From: an uncultured Prevotella sp.
Lineage (GTDB): Bacteria > Bacteroidota > Bacteroidia > Bacteroidales > Bacteroidaceae
Reading direction: 5' to 3'
Length of the DNA: 64,000 nt
Assembly: GCA_900317405.1 (NCBI GenBank)
Contig: ONGP01000001.1
Span: 117,674-181,673, forward strand
Shown here piece after piece: positions 1 to 8,408 of the stretch. The position numbers and the translations under genes were made by a program. Under the pieces are notes generated by a model. That model searched no databases. It was not told the DNA's origin and saw only the letters and a list, made by a program, of their open reading frames with translations. Numbering within the stretch: position 1 is the first letter of the stretch; every line of letters begins with the position of its first letter.

Positions 1-488
1 CTAACAGCGTTCGAAGTAATAGTTGTACCATCAATAACAGCAGAACTTGTAGTCTTAATGCTAGCGGTGACACGCATAATTACCTCACGGAAGCCCATAT
101 CTACATACTCATCCTCTGTCTTAAATCCATCAATCTTACAGATTGCCTTTGCTATTTCAGCACCACTAATGTTCACACTACATGATGTAAAACCTGATTC
201 TAGATAGTCACCCCACTTTTCGGTTCCACCATCATTCAAACCAACTTGCACCTTATAGTTAACCACAGTATTTACGCCATAGTCTGGCTGAGTCCAAGTA
301 AGAGCCACAGTATTATCTGGAGAGAGCTGGATATACTGATCAGTTACAGCCGGAGTATTCACCACAAATTTCGAAGCTGTGTGGTTCGGGCCGAGTGTAG
401 GATTGTCGTCGCGATCAGAATCGCATGCTGCGAACAGCATAGCAAAAGCAGCGAACAGCAAACCACTCTTAAAATATTTTGCTTTCAT
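1..488 (-). CDS. SusE-like outer-membrane lipoprotein, 5' part only (gene runs off the left edge)
   Basis: The ATG is at 488 on the minus strand and the frame is open to base 1, giving the first 162 or so residues. The protein begins MKAKYFKSGLLFAAFAMLFA and then a lipobox ending AAC followed by DSDRDDN, an acidic stretch of the kind that directs Bacteroidota lipoproteins to the cell surface. The next part (FVVNTPAV...LSPDNTVALTWTQPDYG) matches the look of the SusE N-terminal domain, an immunoglobulin-like spacer. It is the third gene after susC and susD on this strand, the usual place for SusE/SusF-type surface glycan-binding proteins. The glycan-binding C-terminal modules are outside the window, so ligand specificity cannot be judged. 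Confidence 0.8.
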   Translation of the reverse strand, partial: MKAKYFKSGLLFAAFAMLFAACDSDRDDNPTLGPNHTASKFVVNTPAVTDQYIQLSPDNTVALTWTQPDYGVNTVVNYKVQVGLNDGGTEKWGDYLESGFTSCSVNISGAEIAKAICKIDGFKTEDEYVDMGFREVIMRVTASIKTTSSAVIDGTTITSNAV

Positions 489-521
489 AATTATCAATTT
501 TCAATGTTAAATGTTCAATAA

Positions 522-2090
522 TTAATAGCCTGCATTCTGCTTCAGGTTCGGGTTCGAAATAATATCGCTTGAAGCCAGTGGAAACAGATTGTACTTAGCA
601 TCTACAGCACGAGGAGTACCTACATTACTGTTCATACCCTTATATGACCAGAGGTAATCATTTGTTGTAAGCAGTCCGAAACGAACCAGGTCACTACGAC
701 GATGACACTCCCAAGCAAGTTCACGAGCACGCTCATTGATAATGTCATTCTTATTGGGATTAACAATTGCGTCAACACCTGCACGAGTACGAATCTCATT
801 GAACTTAGCGATACCATCGCAGCTAACGCCACCTACTACCTGGCACTCAGCCAGCATCAGGTAAACATCGCCCAAACGGAATACCGGGAAGTCGGTATCA
901 GGGAATGAATTGGCATCAGCCAGTGCACTACCATCGGCCTTCAGGTTGGTGAACTTGGTGAATGCATAACCGCTTGTAAAGTCAGAAATATCAGTAATCT
1001 CCTTCTTCTGTCCTTTGGTGAAGAATGTAGCACGCTGGTCGCCACTCTGGAACTTATCAACAAACTGAGGAGTTACGCGAAGGCCACCCCAACCATTACC
1101 ACCAAGTCCGTAGTCAGCATAATCCATCTTACCACCTACCTGTGCATTGATGATATATGTGGTACCACCATAAGCCTGAGTATTGATATGATCCTGATAT
1201 ACACTGAAGATAATCTCGTGACCTACACCCAGATACTGATCGTTATCTGCACAGAACAGCTTCCAATAATCATTGGCGCTTTCCAGCTTGTAGCCCAAAT
1301 CAATCACCTTCTGGCAGTACTCAGCACACTTCTGATAGTTAGCAGTACCCGTATAAACCTGTGCATTCAGATAAAGCTTGGCCAGAATCATGTAGCAAAG
1401 GCCCTTACCAGCACGATACTTCTCAGGATCGGCAGGCAACAGATCAGCTGTCTCTTCCATATCCTTTACCAACCAGTTAAACAACTCTGCACGACTGATC
1501 TGCTCTGGGTTAGCACCACCTACCTCCGAGTTCTCGTCGGTGAAAGGTACATTACCAAACAGGTCGATAGCATGCAGATAGCTCAGACCACGGATGGCGC
1601 GAGCCTCAGCACGATACTGCTGCATAGCGGCATCACCACTGTTAGCAGCCTTATCAATCTGACGGATAACCTCGTTACAGATTGAAATCTGATAGAATAC
1701 ACGGCTGTAAGCAGCGCTTACGAATACGTCGCTAGATGTCCACTGCAGTCCGTGGAGATCTCTCAGAGTCTGGTCGTTCCAACCGATAACAGCCTCATCG
1801 GTAGGCAGTTCCTGCATATTGAACAGAGCACGCAGATACTGACCGAAGCCGCCATCGATACCCTCGATATCAGGATCTCCGCTATCACCATCAGGTGAGC
1901 TTACAGAAAGACCCGAGTAGCACTTTGCCAGCAATTGATTATATGCCTCTGTGCCTGTAAGCACATTCTCCGGAGTGTCCAGATTGGGGTCGATTGGAGT
2001 AACATCCAAATCGTTCACACAAGCTGTCAGCGACACGGCGGTAGCAAATGCAAAGCTGTAAATTCCGTATTTATTGATATTGAATTTCAT
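522..2090 (-). CDS. susD: SusD/RagB family surface glycan-binding lipoprotein (first pair)
   Basis: 522 residues with a signal peptide ending in a lipobox (SLTAC at about residue 24). The length, the TPR-like helical segments (for example YRAEARAIRGLSYLHAIDLFGNVP near 160-185) and the C-terminal segment with ...FNEIRTRAG... and ELAWECHRRSDLVRFG are characteristic of SusD/RagB. SusD proteins cap the SusC transporter on the cell surface and deliver oligosaccharides. The gene lies 20 bp after susC and 33 bp before the SusE-like gene, so the three should be co-transcribed. Arabinan-type substrate is inferred only from the neighbouring GH43 genes. Confidence 0.95.
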   Translation of the reverse strand: MKFNINKYGIYSFAFATAVSLTACVNDLDVTPIDPNLDTPENVLTGTEAYNQLLAKCYSGLSVSSPDGDSGDPDIEGIDGGFGQYLRALFNMQELPTDEAVIGWNDQTLRDLHGLQWTSSDVFVSAAYSRVFYQISICNEVIRQIDKAANSGDAAMQQYRAEARAIRGLSYLHAIDLFGNVPFTDENSEVGGANPEQISRAELFNWLVKDMEETADLLPADPEKYRAGKGLCYMILAKLYLNAQVYTGTANYQKCAEYCQKVIDLGYKLESANDYWKLFCADNDQYLGVGHEIIFSVYQDHINTQAYGGTTYIINAQVGGKMDYADYGLGGNGWGGLRVTPQFVDKFQSGDQRATFFTKGQKKEITDISDFTSGYAFTKFTNLKADGSALADANSFPDTDFPVFRLGDVYLMLAECQVVGGVSCDGIAKFNEIRTRAGVDAIVNPNKNDIINERARELAWECHRRSDLVRFGLLTTNDYLWSYKGMNSNVGTPRAVDAKYNLFPLASSDIISNPNLKQNAGY

Positions 2091-2110
2091 ATTCTTATCC
2101 TCCTATTTAA

Positions 2111-5050
2111 TTAAAAGTTAAAGCTTGCACCCAGGATGAAGTTGCGTGAGCGGGGATACATATTGTTGTCGATACCATTGGCAACCTCAGGATCTACACC
2201 CTTGTAATTAGTGATGGTGAAGATGTTCTGAGCGGTGAAGTTAACACGTACCCAAGGTGCAATGTTGTAAGCCAGTGTCACCTTGTCGAGCTTCAGGTAA
2301 GAAGCATTCTGTACATAGTAGTCGCTCTTGTACTGAGCCTGAGCAAAGTTGCTGTAAGGAGCAGTAGCCACACGGTTGCAGATAAAGTTGTTTGTCCACA
2401 TGTCGGCCTTCATCTCAGTGTTAGATGCGATATTGTTGTAAACGTAGTTACCAAGACTTGAACGGAGTGAAGCAGAGAGTGTCCACTTCTTGTAGCTCAG
2501 CTCAGTGTTGAAACCGATGTTCACGTCAGCATCTGGCTTGTAGTAAACGTAACGGTCGTCGTCGGTAATCTGTCCGTCGTGATTGCGGTCAACATATACA
2601 CCCTCAAGTGGCTTGCCATCCTCGCCGTATACCTGCTGGAATACGAAGAATGAATTAATGGGGTTGCCTACCTTCTGAATTTGGATGTTGTTACCTACAC
2701 CACCCGAGATACCACCAGTCTCTACACCAAGATAGCTAGGATCGTCGCTGGCTGTCAGACGGGTAATCTTATTCTTGTTGTAAGCTACGTTAACACCTAT
2801 TTCCCAACGGAGGTCCTTCTTCTCGATGGGCACTACATTCAGTGCACCCTCAATACCCTTGTTCTCCATATCGCCGACATTCATCAGCAGATAGTTGGTA
2901 AGGTTGGTTCCAGAAGCTACAGGAACCTTATTCAACAGATCCTTGGTCTTGCGCTGATATACATCGATACTACCATTGATGCGGTTGCGAGCGAAACCAA
3001 AATCCAGGCCAATGTTATAAGTTGTTGTTTCCTCCCACTTAATATTAGGATCGAAGCCTCTTGGAGTTATTGGGGTAACGATGCCATTACCGAACATATA
3101 GAGAGAACCATTTTGGTTTGTATGATAAGTTGCAATAGATGGATAGTCTCCACTATTAATGTTCTGCTGACCTGTTACGCCCCAGCCCAGACGGAGCTTC
3201 AGGTTAGACAGCAACTCAACGTTCTTCAGGAATGGCTCCTCGCTGATACGCCATGCCAGAGCTGCTGATGGGAATATACCCCACTTGTTGTTCTGGAAAC
3301 GTGATGTACCATCGTCACGCAGAGTGAAGGTGAGGAGGTAGCGGTCCATCAGAGAGTAGTTCAAACGTCCATAGAATGAAATGAGATAGCTCTCGGTCAT
3401 CAATAGAGGAGTCTTTACGGGATATGAGACCTCTGTACCATCATTAGCAATCTTCATATCTGTAGTCTTGTTGTAGAAGTGCTGCCAGCTATAACCAGCC
3501 AGTATATCGAAGCGGCTCTGAATCTCCTTCAGCTCCTTAGCGTATGCCAAATAGAACTCCAGAGTCTGGTCGCGGCGCAGCTGAGTGTACTTCTCCCATG
3601 CACCTGTACCGTTCTCAACCTTATTGTGATATGAAATCTCACTGCCCTCTTCAGAAATATTCCATCCTGTGGTGGTAGAGATATCGAGACCGAGGTTCAA
3701 GTTGGCACGAAGTCCATCGAGGAACTTGAACTTATAATCGAACTGAGCGTTACCTACGAAACGGCGTACGTAACTATCCTTGTTCTGCTCGTTCAGCATT
3801 GCTACTGGGTTCAGTGTAGACATGGTGTTATAAGCGCCATTGCTCATCCACTTGTGATCTACAGGCATTAATGGGTTGTACTGAACAGCGGCACCAATAG
3901 CGCCCTCATCAGCATAAGAGTTGTGTGTGAACACACCCTTACCATTCAGGTTGATGGTCAGACGGTCGTTCAGCAGAGTTGGAGTAAGGTTGAAACCTAC
4001 GGTTCCACGGCTCATCGAAGTAGTCTTCAGTGTACCATCGTTATTCAAGAAACCTGCACTTACACGATAAGGCATCTTGAAGTCGGCATTCTTTGCAACA
4101 TAACCACCAGTTAGGCTAGCATTGATTTCCTCAGCGAATGCTGTACGATAGATTTCGTCCTGCCAGTTGGTGTTAGCATTGCCAAGAGCTGCAACAGCGT
4201 CAGCATTATCACCATAGTTGGCCATAAAGAACTCGCGGAATGCGTCAGCACCCAGCACGTCAACCTTCTTACCAACGGTCTTGAATGAACCGCTCATGTC
4301 GACAGTGATACGGGGCTTAGAACCAGCCTTACCCTTCTTGGTGGTAATCAGGATTACACCGTTTGATGCACGGCTACCATAGATAGCTGTAGCAGAAGCA
4401 TCCTTCAGGATAGAGAAGCTCTCGATGTCGTTAGGGTTGATGGTGTTCAGCACGTCGCCACCAGAAATCTCAGTAGAACTGATTGGCAGACCATCAACAA
4501 CAATCAGAGGGTCGTTAGATGCTGAAAGTGAAGAACCTCCACGGATACGGATCTTTGAACCGGCTCCAGGAGCACCGCTGTTGGTAGTAATCTGTACACC
4601 AGGAGTCTTACCCTGCAGCAGATCGGCTGGAGATGTGGCCAGACCCTTGTTCAGCTGATCGGCCTCGACCGACATAACCGAACCGGTGGCGTCGCTCTTA
4701 CGAACGGTACCATAACCGATAACTACAACATCCTGCAGTACAGTCTGATCGTCCTGCAGTACTACAGTAACATTAGGTGCAGCTTTCACCTGTGCGGTTA
4801 CATAACCCACATACGAAATGCTAAGTGTAGCACCCTGTTTTGCCTTGATAGCGAAGTTACCGTCAAAATCAGATACTGTAGCGGTTTGTGTGCCGTCTAC
4901 ACGTACTGTAGCGCCGATAATGGGTTCGCCTGTAGCATCTTTCACATGGCCTTTTACGTCAATCTGAGCAAAGGCACTTACCGATAGGAACAGCCCTAAG
5001 ATAAGGCCAAGCATCCTAAGCGGAAATTGAATGTTTACCTGCTTCATCAT
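2111..5050 (-). CDS. susC: SusC/RagA TonB-dependent oligosaccharide transporter (first pair)
   Basis: 979 residues. Order of parts: signal peptide ending SVSAFAQ (to about 29), a carboxypeptidase-regulatory-like domain (VKGHVKDATGEPIIGATVRV), a plug domain (IRIRGGSSLSASNDPLIVVDG, and SATAIYGSRASNGVILITTKKG) and a large beta-barrel ending in FILGASFNF, the terminal aromatic expected for outer-membrane barrels. SusC imports oligosaccharides bound by its SusD partner using TonB energy. It has its own candidate promoter (-7 box at 5133-5140) and lies behind a terminator-like hairpin and a LacI-type palindrome, so it appears to start a separate transcription unit from the GH43 genes upstream. ATG at 5047 is an equally possible start. 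Confidence 0.96.
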   Translation of the reverse strand: MMKQVNIQFPLRMLGLILGLFLSVSAFAQIDVKGHVKDATGEPIIGATVRVDGTQTATVSDFDGNFAIKAKQGATLSISYVGYVTAQVKAAPNVTVVLQDDQTVLQDVVVIGYGTVRKSDATGSVMSVEADQLNKGLATSPADLLQGKTPGVQITTNSGAPGAGSKIRIRGGSSLSASNDPLIVVDGLPISSTEISGGDVLNTINPNDIESFSILKDASATAIYGSRASNGVILITTKKGKAGSKPRITVDMSGSFKTVGKKVDVLGADAFREFFMANYGDNADAVAALGNANTNWQDEIYRTAFAEEINASLTGGYVAKNADFKMPYRVSAGFLNNDGTLKTTSMSRGTVGFNLTPTLLNDRLTINLNGKGVFTHNSYADEGAIGAAVQYNPLMPVDHKWMSNGAYNTMSTLNPVAMLNEQNKDSYVRRFVGNAQFDYKFKFLDGLRANLNLGLDISTTTGWNISEEGSEISYHNKVENGTGAWEKYTQLRRDQTLEFYLAYAKELKEIQSRFDILAGYSWQHFYNKTTDMKIANDGTEVSYPVKTPLLMTESYLISFYGRLNYSLMDRYLLTFTLRDDGTSRFQNNKWGIFPSAALAWRISEEPFLKNVELLSNLKLRLGWGVTGQQNINSGDYPSIATYHTNQNGSLYMFGNGIVTPITPRGFDPNIKWEETTTYNIGLDFGFARNRINGSIDVYQRKTKDLLNKVPVASGTNLTNYLLMNVGDMENKGIEGALNVVPIEKKDLRWEIGVNVAYNKNKITRLTASDDPSYLGVETGGISGGVGNNIQIQKVGNPINSFFVFQQVYGEDGKPLEGVYVDRNHDGQITDDDRYVYYKPDADVNIGFNTELSYKKWTLSASLRSSLGNYVYNNIASNTEMKADMWTNNFICNRVATAPYSNFAQAQYKSDYYVQNASYLKLDKVTLAYNIAPWVRVNFTAQNIFTITNYKGVDPEVANGIDNNMYPRSRNFILGASFNF

Positions 5051-5132
5051 TACATTTTTAAATTAGAGTTAATTTGTTATTGTTATATCGTTTTAAGCTT
5101 TTAATGAGCTCGCATTTACAGTTTCATCGGTG

Positions 5133-5140
5133 CAAAGATA
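5133..5140 (-). promoter_or_regulatory. Candidate promoter (-7 box) of susC, first pair
   Basis: The minus strand reads TATCTTTG, matching the Bacteroidota TAnnTTTG -7 element and followed by CACC. It lies about 83 bp before the susC ATG. No clear TTTG is seen 20 bp further upstream, so an activator may be needed. Confidence 0.6.
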
Positions 5141-5194
5141 TATCAGATTTCGATACGTTATTCTTTTTTTTGTTTAATTTTGTTATTTTTCTCG

Positions 5195-5208
5195 TGCAAA
5201 CGTTTGCA
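5195..5208. promoter_or_regulatory. LacI-family-type operator palindrome before susC
   Basis: TGCAAACGTTTGCA is a perfect 14-bp palindrome with a central CG, the form typical of LacI/GalR-family operators. It lies about 55 bp upstream of the candidate -7 box of susC (5133-5140) and just after the terminator-like hairpin of the GH43 operon. A LacI-family gene is in the same locus (21684-22709) and is the obvious candidate ligand, but binding is inferred. No second perfect copy was noticed in the window. Confidence 0.65.
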
Positions 5209-5215
5209 TAACAAA

Positions 5216-5244
5216 AAGGCCTGCATCCGTACGACGCAGTCCTT
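5216..5244 (-). terminator. Rho-independent terminator after the GH43 operon
   Basis: On the minus strand AAGGACTGC and GCAGGCCTT form a 9-bp stem with one mismatch around an 11-nt loop, followed by TTTTTG. It sits 28 bp after the stop of the GH43 gene ending at 5272, and would separate that operon from susC. Confidence 0.6.
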
Positions 5245-5271
5245 ATACATTATTAATATAATAAGGAGTTT

Positions 5272-7347
5272 TTATTCCCAACGGAATACTGCGCCTTTGC
5301 GACGGGCAGGGTCGGAACCGGTATAGTCCATAGAATAGGGACTGCCAGTGGTTGGACTCTTACCGACGTAACGGTGAGTGCGCATAGACATGAGCATGAA
5401 CTCGTGGTTGAGATAATCTTGCCACATAAACACCTCTGCCTTAGATTCATCGGTAGTTAGGCGTACATCGCCAGCAATGCCATAGCCCGAACAGAACACA
5501 TATTGTCCGTCTTCGCACTGCAGAATCACCTGACCCTGACCCTTATCGATTATACGGAAACGGGCATGCTTGCTCTTATCACTGTAATCGGTATCATATA
5601 GAAGGCCATGCTTCTGGGCAAATGCAGGGCGACCTGTAGCCAGATTTATGATACGGAATGACTTGCCATAAGGTATATTACCACTGCGATCAGCCAGAGG
5701 CTCATCGACTGTAAAGTTATCAAACTCTGCATAACCACCCCGCTTGCCCTTATGGTTAAAGGCAAAGAGCGCATGACGTGAACCCTGGAAGGTGATGAGC
5801 TGATAGCTAAGTGGCATCTCACGACCTAACTGCTGATAGTTGGTGCCATCAATCGAGTACTCATAGTGGGCACGATCATTGTCGAAATCACCTACCATGC
5901 GCAGCCATAACTTCTCTGCTTTCAGTTCTGTATCTATAGTATCATTAATAGCTTGTTCGAAACAGCGCAAGATAAGGTTTTTGCCATCCTTCACTACACC
6001 AATCCAAGAGCAGGGCACATTGATATTGCCTAAACCAGCCACATCTCCGTCTTTCATACCACCGGTATAGAGTTCGACAGTAGCGATAGATGATGGGCCG
6101 ATTACGCGCTGAGTGAGAGTGTTGCGAGCCCACATAAGTTGCTCGGCTGGCATCGACTGAATGCGTAGGCGTCCTTTCTTCAAGCCCCACTTGGTATCAT
6201 CGGGATTGTGGTTCCATTGCCAGATTCTTCCCAGCTCCTTAGAATCGAAATCCTCATTACGATTATAAGGGACACTTGCAGGACTAGCATTACCAGAGAC
6301 ATTTGGCTTAAGCCATGTGCGAGGGGCACGACCAAGATTGCCCTCCAGACCTATCATAGGCCAACCATCCTTCCATGTGATGGGAGCCAAGGTTACGGTG
6401 CGGCCGATAGAGTGGAAATCCATCATGAGCAGTGCCCACCACTGACCGCTCTGATCCTCAACAATACCGCCTTGGTGGATATTGGTACAGGCGGTGGCAT
6501 CTCTATCAACCTGAGGGATGCCAAACTTGGTGCCATCCTCGCCGATACGATACTTTACGCCCTGAGGCACCTGAGTGATAGGTGCGGCATGATAGCCAAA
6601 AGTCTCATCGGCAGTGATAGTTACAGTCTCGTATGGTCCCCAGATGTTCTTAGAACGACTGCAAAGTGTGCGACCATTTGGCATATAGTCGGTAGATATA
6701 AGGTAGTACATGCCATTTATCTTATACATGTGATGTCCCTCGCCCACAGCATTCCCTTCAGGGATAATCACACGGTCAGTACCCTCAACAGGTCCACTCA
6801 TATCTGGTTTGAGTTCTGTACAGTGTACCTCGCCATACTTATGGATAGCATAGATCTTACCGTCATCGTCGAAGAGTACGCTAAGATCATAGATATCTCC
6901 CTTCATCTTGTGATGCTTCCAAGGTCCACGTATATCCTTGGATGTATAGCACTGCAAGCCCTTGCCATTGATATTTGAGAATATATAGAACTGTCCGTTG
7001 GCATAACGGATGGCAGGGGCCCAGATTCCCTGACCATAAATCTCCTTATGATTCTTGAGCGAAAAGGCATCATCATCGAAATCGAAACGATCGAAGCAAT
7101 AGCTGATGTTCTCCCAGTTAACCAGATCCTTTGAATGAAGGATAACAAGACCTGGCACTGAGTGCATGGTGGTTCCAGCCAGATAGTAGTCGTCGCCCAC
7201 ACGCAGAATGTCGGGATCGGAAAACTCATCGTAGAAAAGGGGATTGGTAAATGTGCCGTTGCCGTTATCGGCCGTCCATGATAACTGCTGGGCATTAGCA
7301 CCCAGCGTTATCATGGTTATCAATATCATTATGCTGTTTCTTATCAT
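5272..7347 (-). CDS. GH43 glycosidase with beta-sandwich and C-terminal trefoil-like domain
   Basis: 691 residues with a signal peptide (to about residue 20, ending GANAQ). The GH43 five-bladed propeller (about 28-340) shows the three acidic catalytic positions: Asp in EFSDPDIL, Asp in YDLSVLFDDDG and Glu in GEGHHMYKI. A second domain (about 360-550, RNEDFDSKELGRIWQWNHNP onward) resembles the C2 beta-sandwich of GH43 beta-xylosidase/arabinofuranosidase types. The last 130 or so residues carry repeated hydrophobic beta-strand patterns (ARFRIIDKG, YVFCSG, HRYVGKS, GAVFRWE) that look like a beta-trefoil, possibly carbohydrate-binding. A likely exo-acting alpha-L-arabinofuranosidase or beta-xylosidase; the linkage cannot be told from sequence. 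It is separated by one base from the preceding GH43 gene (TAAGATG), so translation is probably coupled. Confidence 0.88.
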   Translation of the reverse strand: MIRNSIMILITMITLGANAQQLSWTADNGNGTFTNPLFYDEFSDPDILRVGDDYYLAGTTMHSVPGLVILHSKDLVNWENISYCFDRFDFDDDAFSLKNHKEIYGQGIWAPAIRYANGQFYIFSNINGKGLQCYTSKDIRGPWKHHKMKGDIYDLSVLFDDDGKIYAIHKYGEVHCTELKPDMSGPVEGTDRVIIPEGNAVGEGHHMYKINGMYYLISTDYMPNGRTLCSRSKNIWGPYETVTITADETFGYHAAPITQVPQGVKYRIGEDGTKFGIPQVDRDATACTNIHQGGIVEDQSGQWWALLMMDFHSIGRTVTLAPITWKDGWPMIGLEGNLGRAPRTWLKPNVSGNASPASVPYNRNEDFDSKELGRIWQWNHNPDDTKWGLKKGRLRIQSMPAEQLMWARNTLTQRVIGPSSIATVELYTGGMKDGDVAGLGNINVPCSWIGVVKDGKNLILRCFEQAINDTIDTELKAEKLWLRMVGDFDNDRAHYEYSIDGTNYQQLGREMPLSYQLITFQGSRHALFAFNHKGKRGGYAEFDNFTVDEPLADRSGNIPYGKSFRIINLATGRPAFAQKHGLLYDTDYSDKSKHARFRIIDKGQGQVILQCEDGQYVFCSGYGIAGDVRLTTDESKAEVFMWQDYLNHEFMLMSMRTHRYVGKSPTTGSPYSMDYTGSDPARRKGAVFRWE

Positions 7348-7348
7348 C

Positions 7349-8404
7349 TTATTTATTTTCTAATACAGGCCATCCGTCTGACGTCCAACTGATGGGACGC
7401 TGGATAAGAATGGATGCTCCATGGTGAGCAATGCTATAACCATGACAGATAAAGACATCCCGACCGTCGATATGGTAAACTGCACAATGACCTGCAGCCT
7501 CAAAATTCTTCTTATCGCCCTCGATGAATATGTTTCCGCCACCATAGCGCATATCGATGCCATTATGATCGAGATACGGACCGTCAACAGTCTTACTACG
7601 ACCTACAGCTACGCGATAGTTGCTCTTGCTACCCTGACAACAGTAATCCCACGACACAAACAGATAATAGTATCCTGCGTGCTTGAAGATAAATGGAGCT
7701 TCGATGGCATTAGGTCCGGCAAAGTCGGATGTAGGATTCTTGGGGGGATTAGGATTGATGGGCAAGGCCTGCTTGCTTGCCTCGTTTCCGAGATTAAACC
7801 TGCGCGCAACAGTCTGAGGCCTGCAACCCTTTGCGATATGCATGGTGGTATCGAGACGTGCCAGTTGAATGCCGTCCCAAAAGCTACCCCATACAAGCCA
7901 CGGTTGGTCATTATCGTCAATCACAAAGTTGGGATCGATAGCATTCCAATTGTCACGACCTTCGCGCGAGGCGATGATACAGCCCTCGTCATCCCACAGA
8001 CCAGAGGCCAGCTTACGGGTGGAGACCAGTCCGATGGCCGAGTCGTTCTTACCAAATGTAGAGCAACTGTAAGCCATCCACCAACGACCATGCCACCGGA
8101 TGACATCTGGTGCCCATACATGATGGGTAAAACCTGGCACGGAATCGTGTGCCCACTGAGGGATGACCGACATGACTGGCTCAGTATGTACCGTCCATTT
8201 CTTACAATCTACCGATGTCATTTTCTGGACACCCATGCCTGTAGCAAATATATAATAGGTACTATCTTCGTAGGCCATCACGGGGTCGTGTACCATCGGT
8301 GTATCAGTTACAAACGGAACACGCTCTTTGTGATGCTGTTGCCCTTGCGACACCAATGGGGTATTCAGGGCTAACAGCATCAAGGAAATGAAACTATTCC
8401 TCAT
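7349..8404 (-). CDS. GH43 arabinan endo-1,5-alpha-L-arabinosidase-type enzyme
   Basis: 351 residues, a single GH43 propeller after a short signal peptide (MRNSFISLMLLALNTPLVSQ). Catalytic positions are visible: base Asp in MVHDPVMAYED, pKa-tuning Asp in NAIDPNFVIDD and acid Glu in AIEAPFIFKHAGYYYLF. HHVWAPDVIRWHGRWWMAYS and WLVWGSFWDGIQL fit the compact endo-arabinanase branch of GH43, which cleaves internal alpha-1,5 bonds of linear arabinan. The gene starts 4 bp after the GH43 gene upstream and ends 1 bp before the next, so three GH43 genes are tightly packed in one operon. The activity is a family-level inference; a different arabinose-containing substrate is possible. Confidence 0.88.
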   Translation of the reverse strand: MRNSFISLMLLALNTPLVSQGQQHHKERVPFVTDTPMVHDPVMAYEDSTYYIFATGMGVQKMTSVDCKKWTVHTEPVMSVIPQWAHDSVPGFTHHVWAPDVIRWHGRWWMAYSCSTFGKNDSAIGLVSTRKLASGLWDDEGCIIASREGRDNWNAIDPNFVIDDNDQPWLVWGSFWDGIQLARLDTTMHIAKGCRPQTVARRFNLGNEASKQALPINPNPPKNPTSDFAGPNAIEAPFIFKHAGYYYLFVSWDYCCQGSKSNYRVAVGRSKTVDGPYLDHNGIDMRYGGGNIFIEGDKKNFEAAGHCAVYHIDGRDVFICHGYSIAHHGASILIQRPISWTSDGWPVLENK

Positions 8405-8408
8405 ATTA

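Noticed and set aside
246-521. 91-codon plus-strand frame near the left edge
   Set aside because: Antisense to the SusE-like lipoprotein gene, which has a clear lipobox and Ig-like sequence.
7421-8374. 317-codon open frame on the plus strand
   Set aside because: It is entirely antisense to the GH43 gene at 7349-8404, which has full catalytic motifs; it shows no protein-like features.
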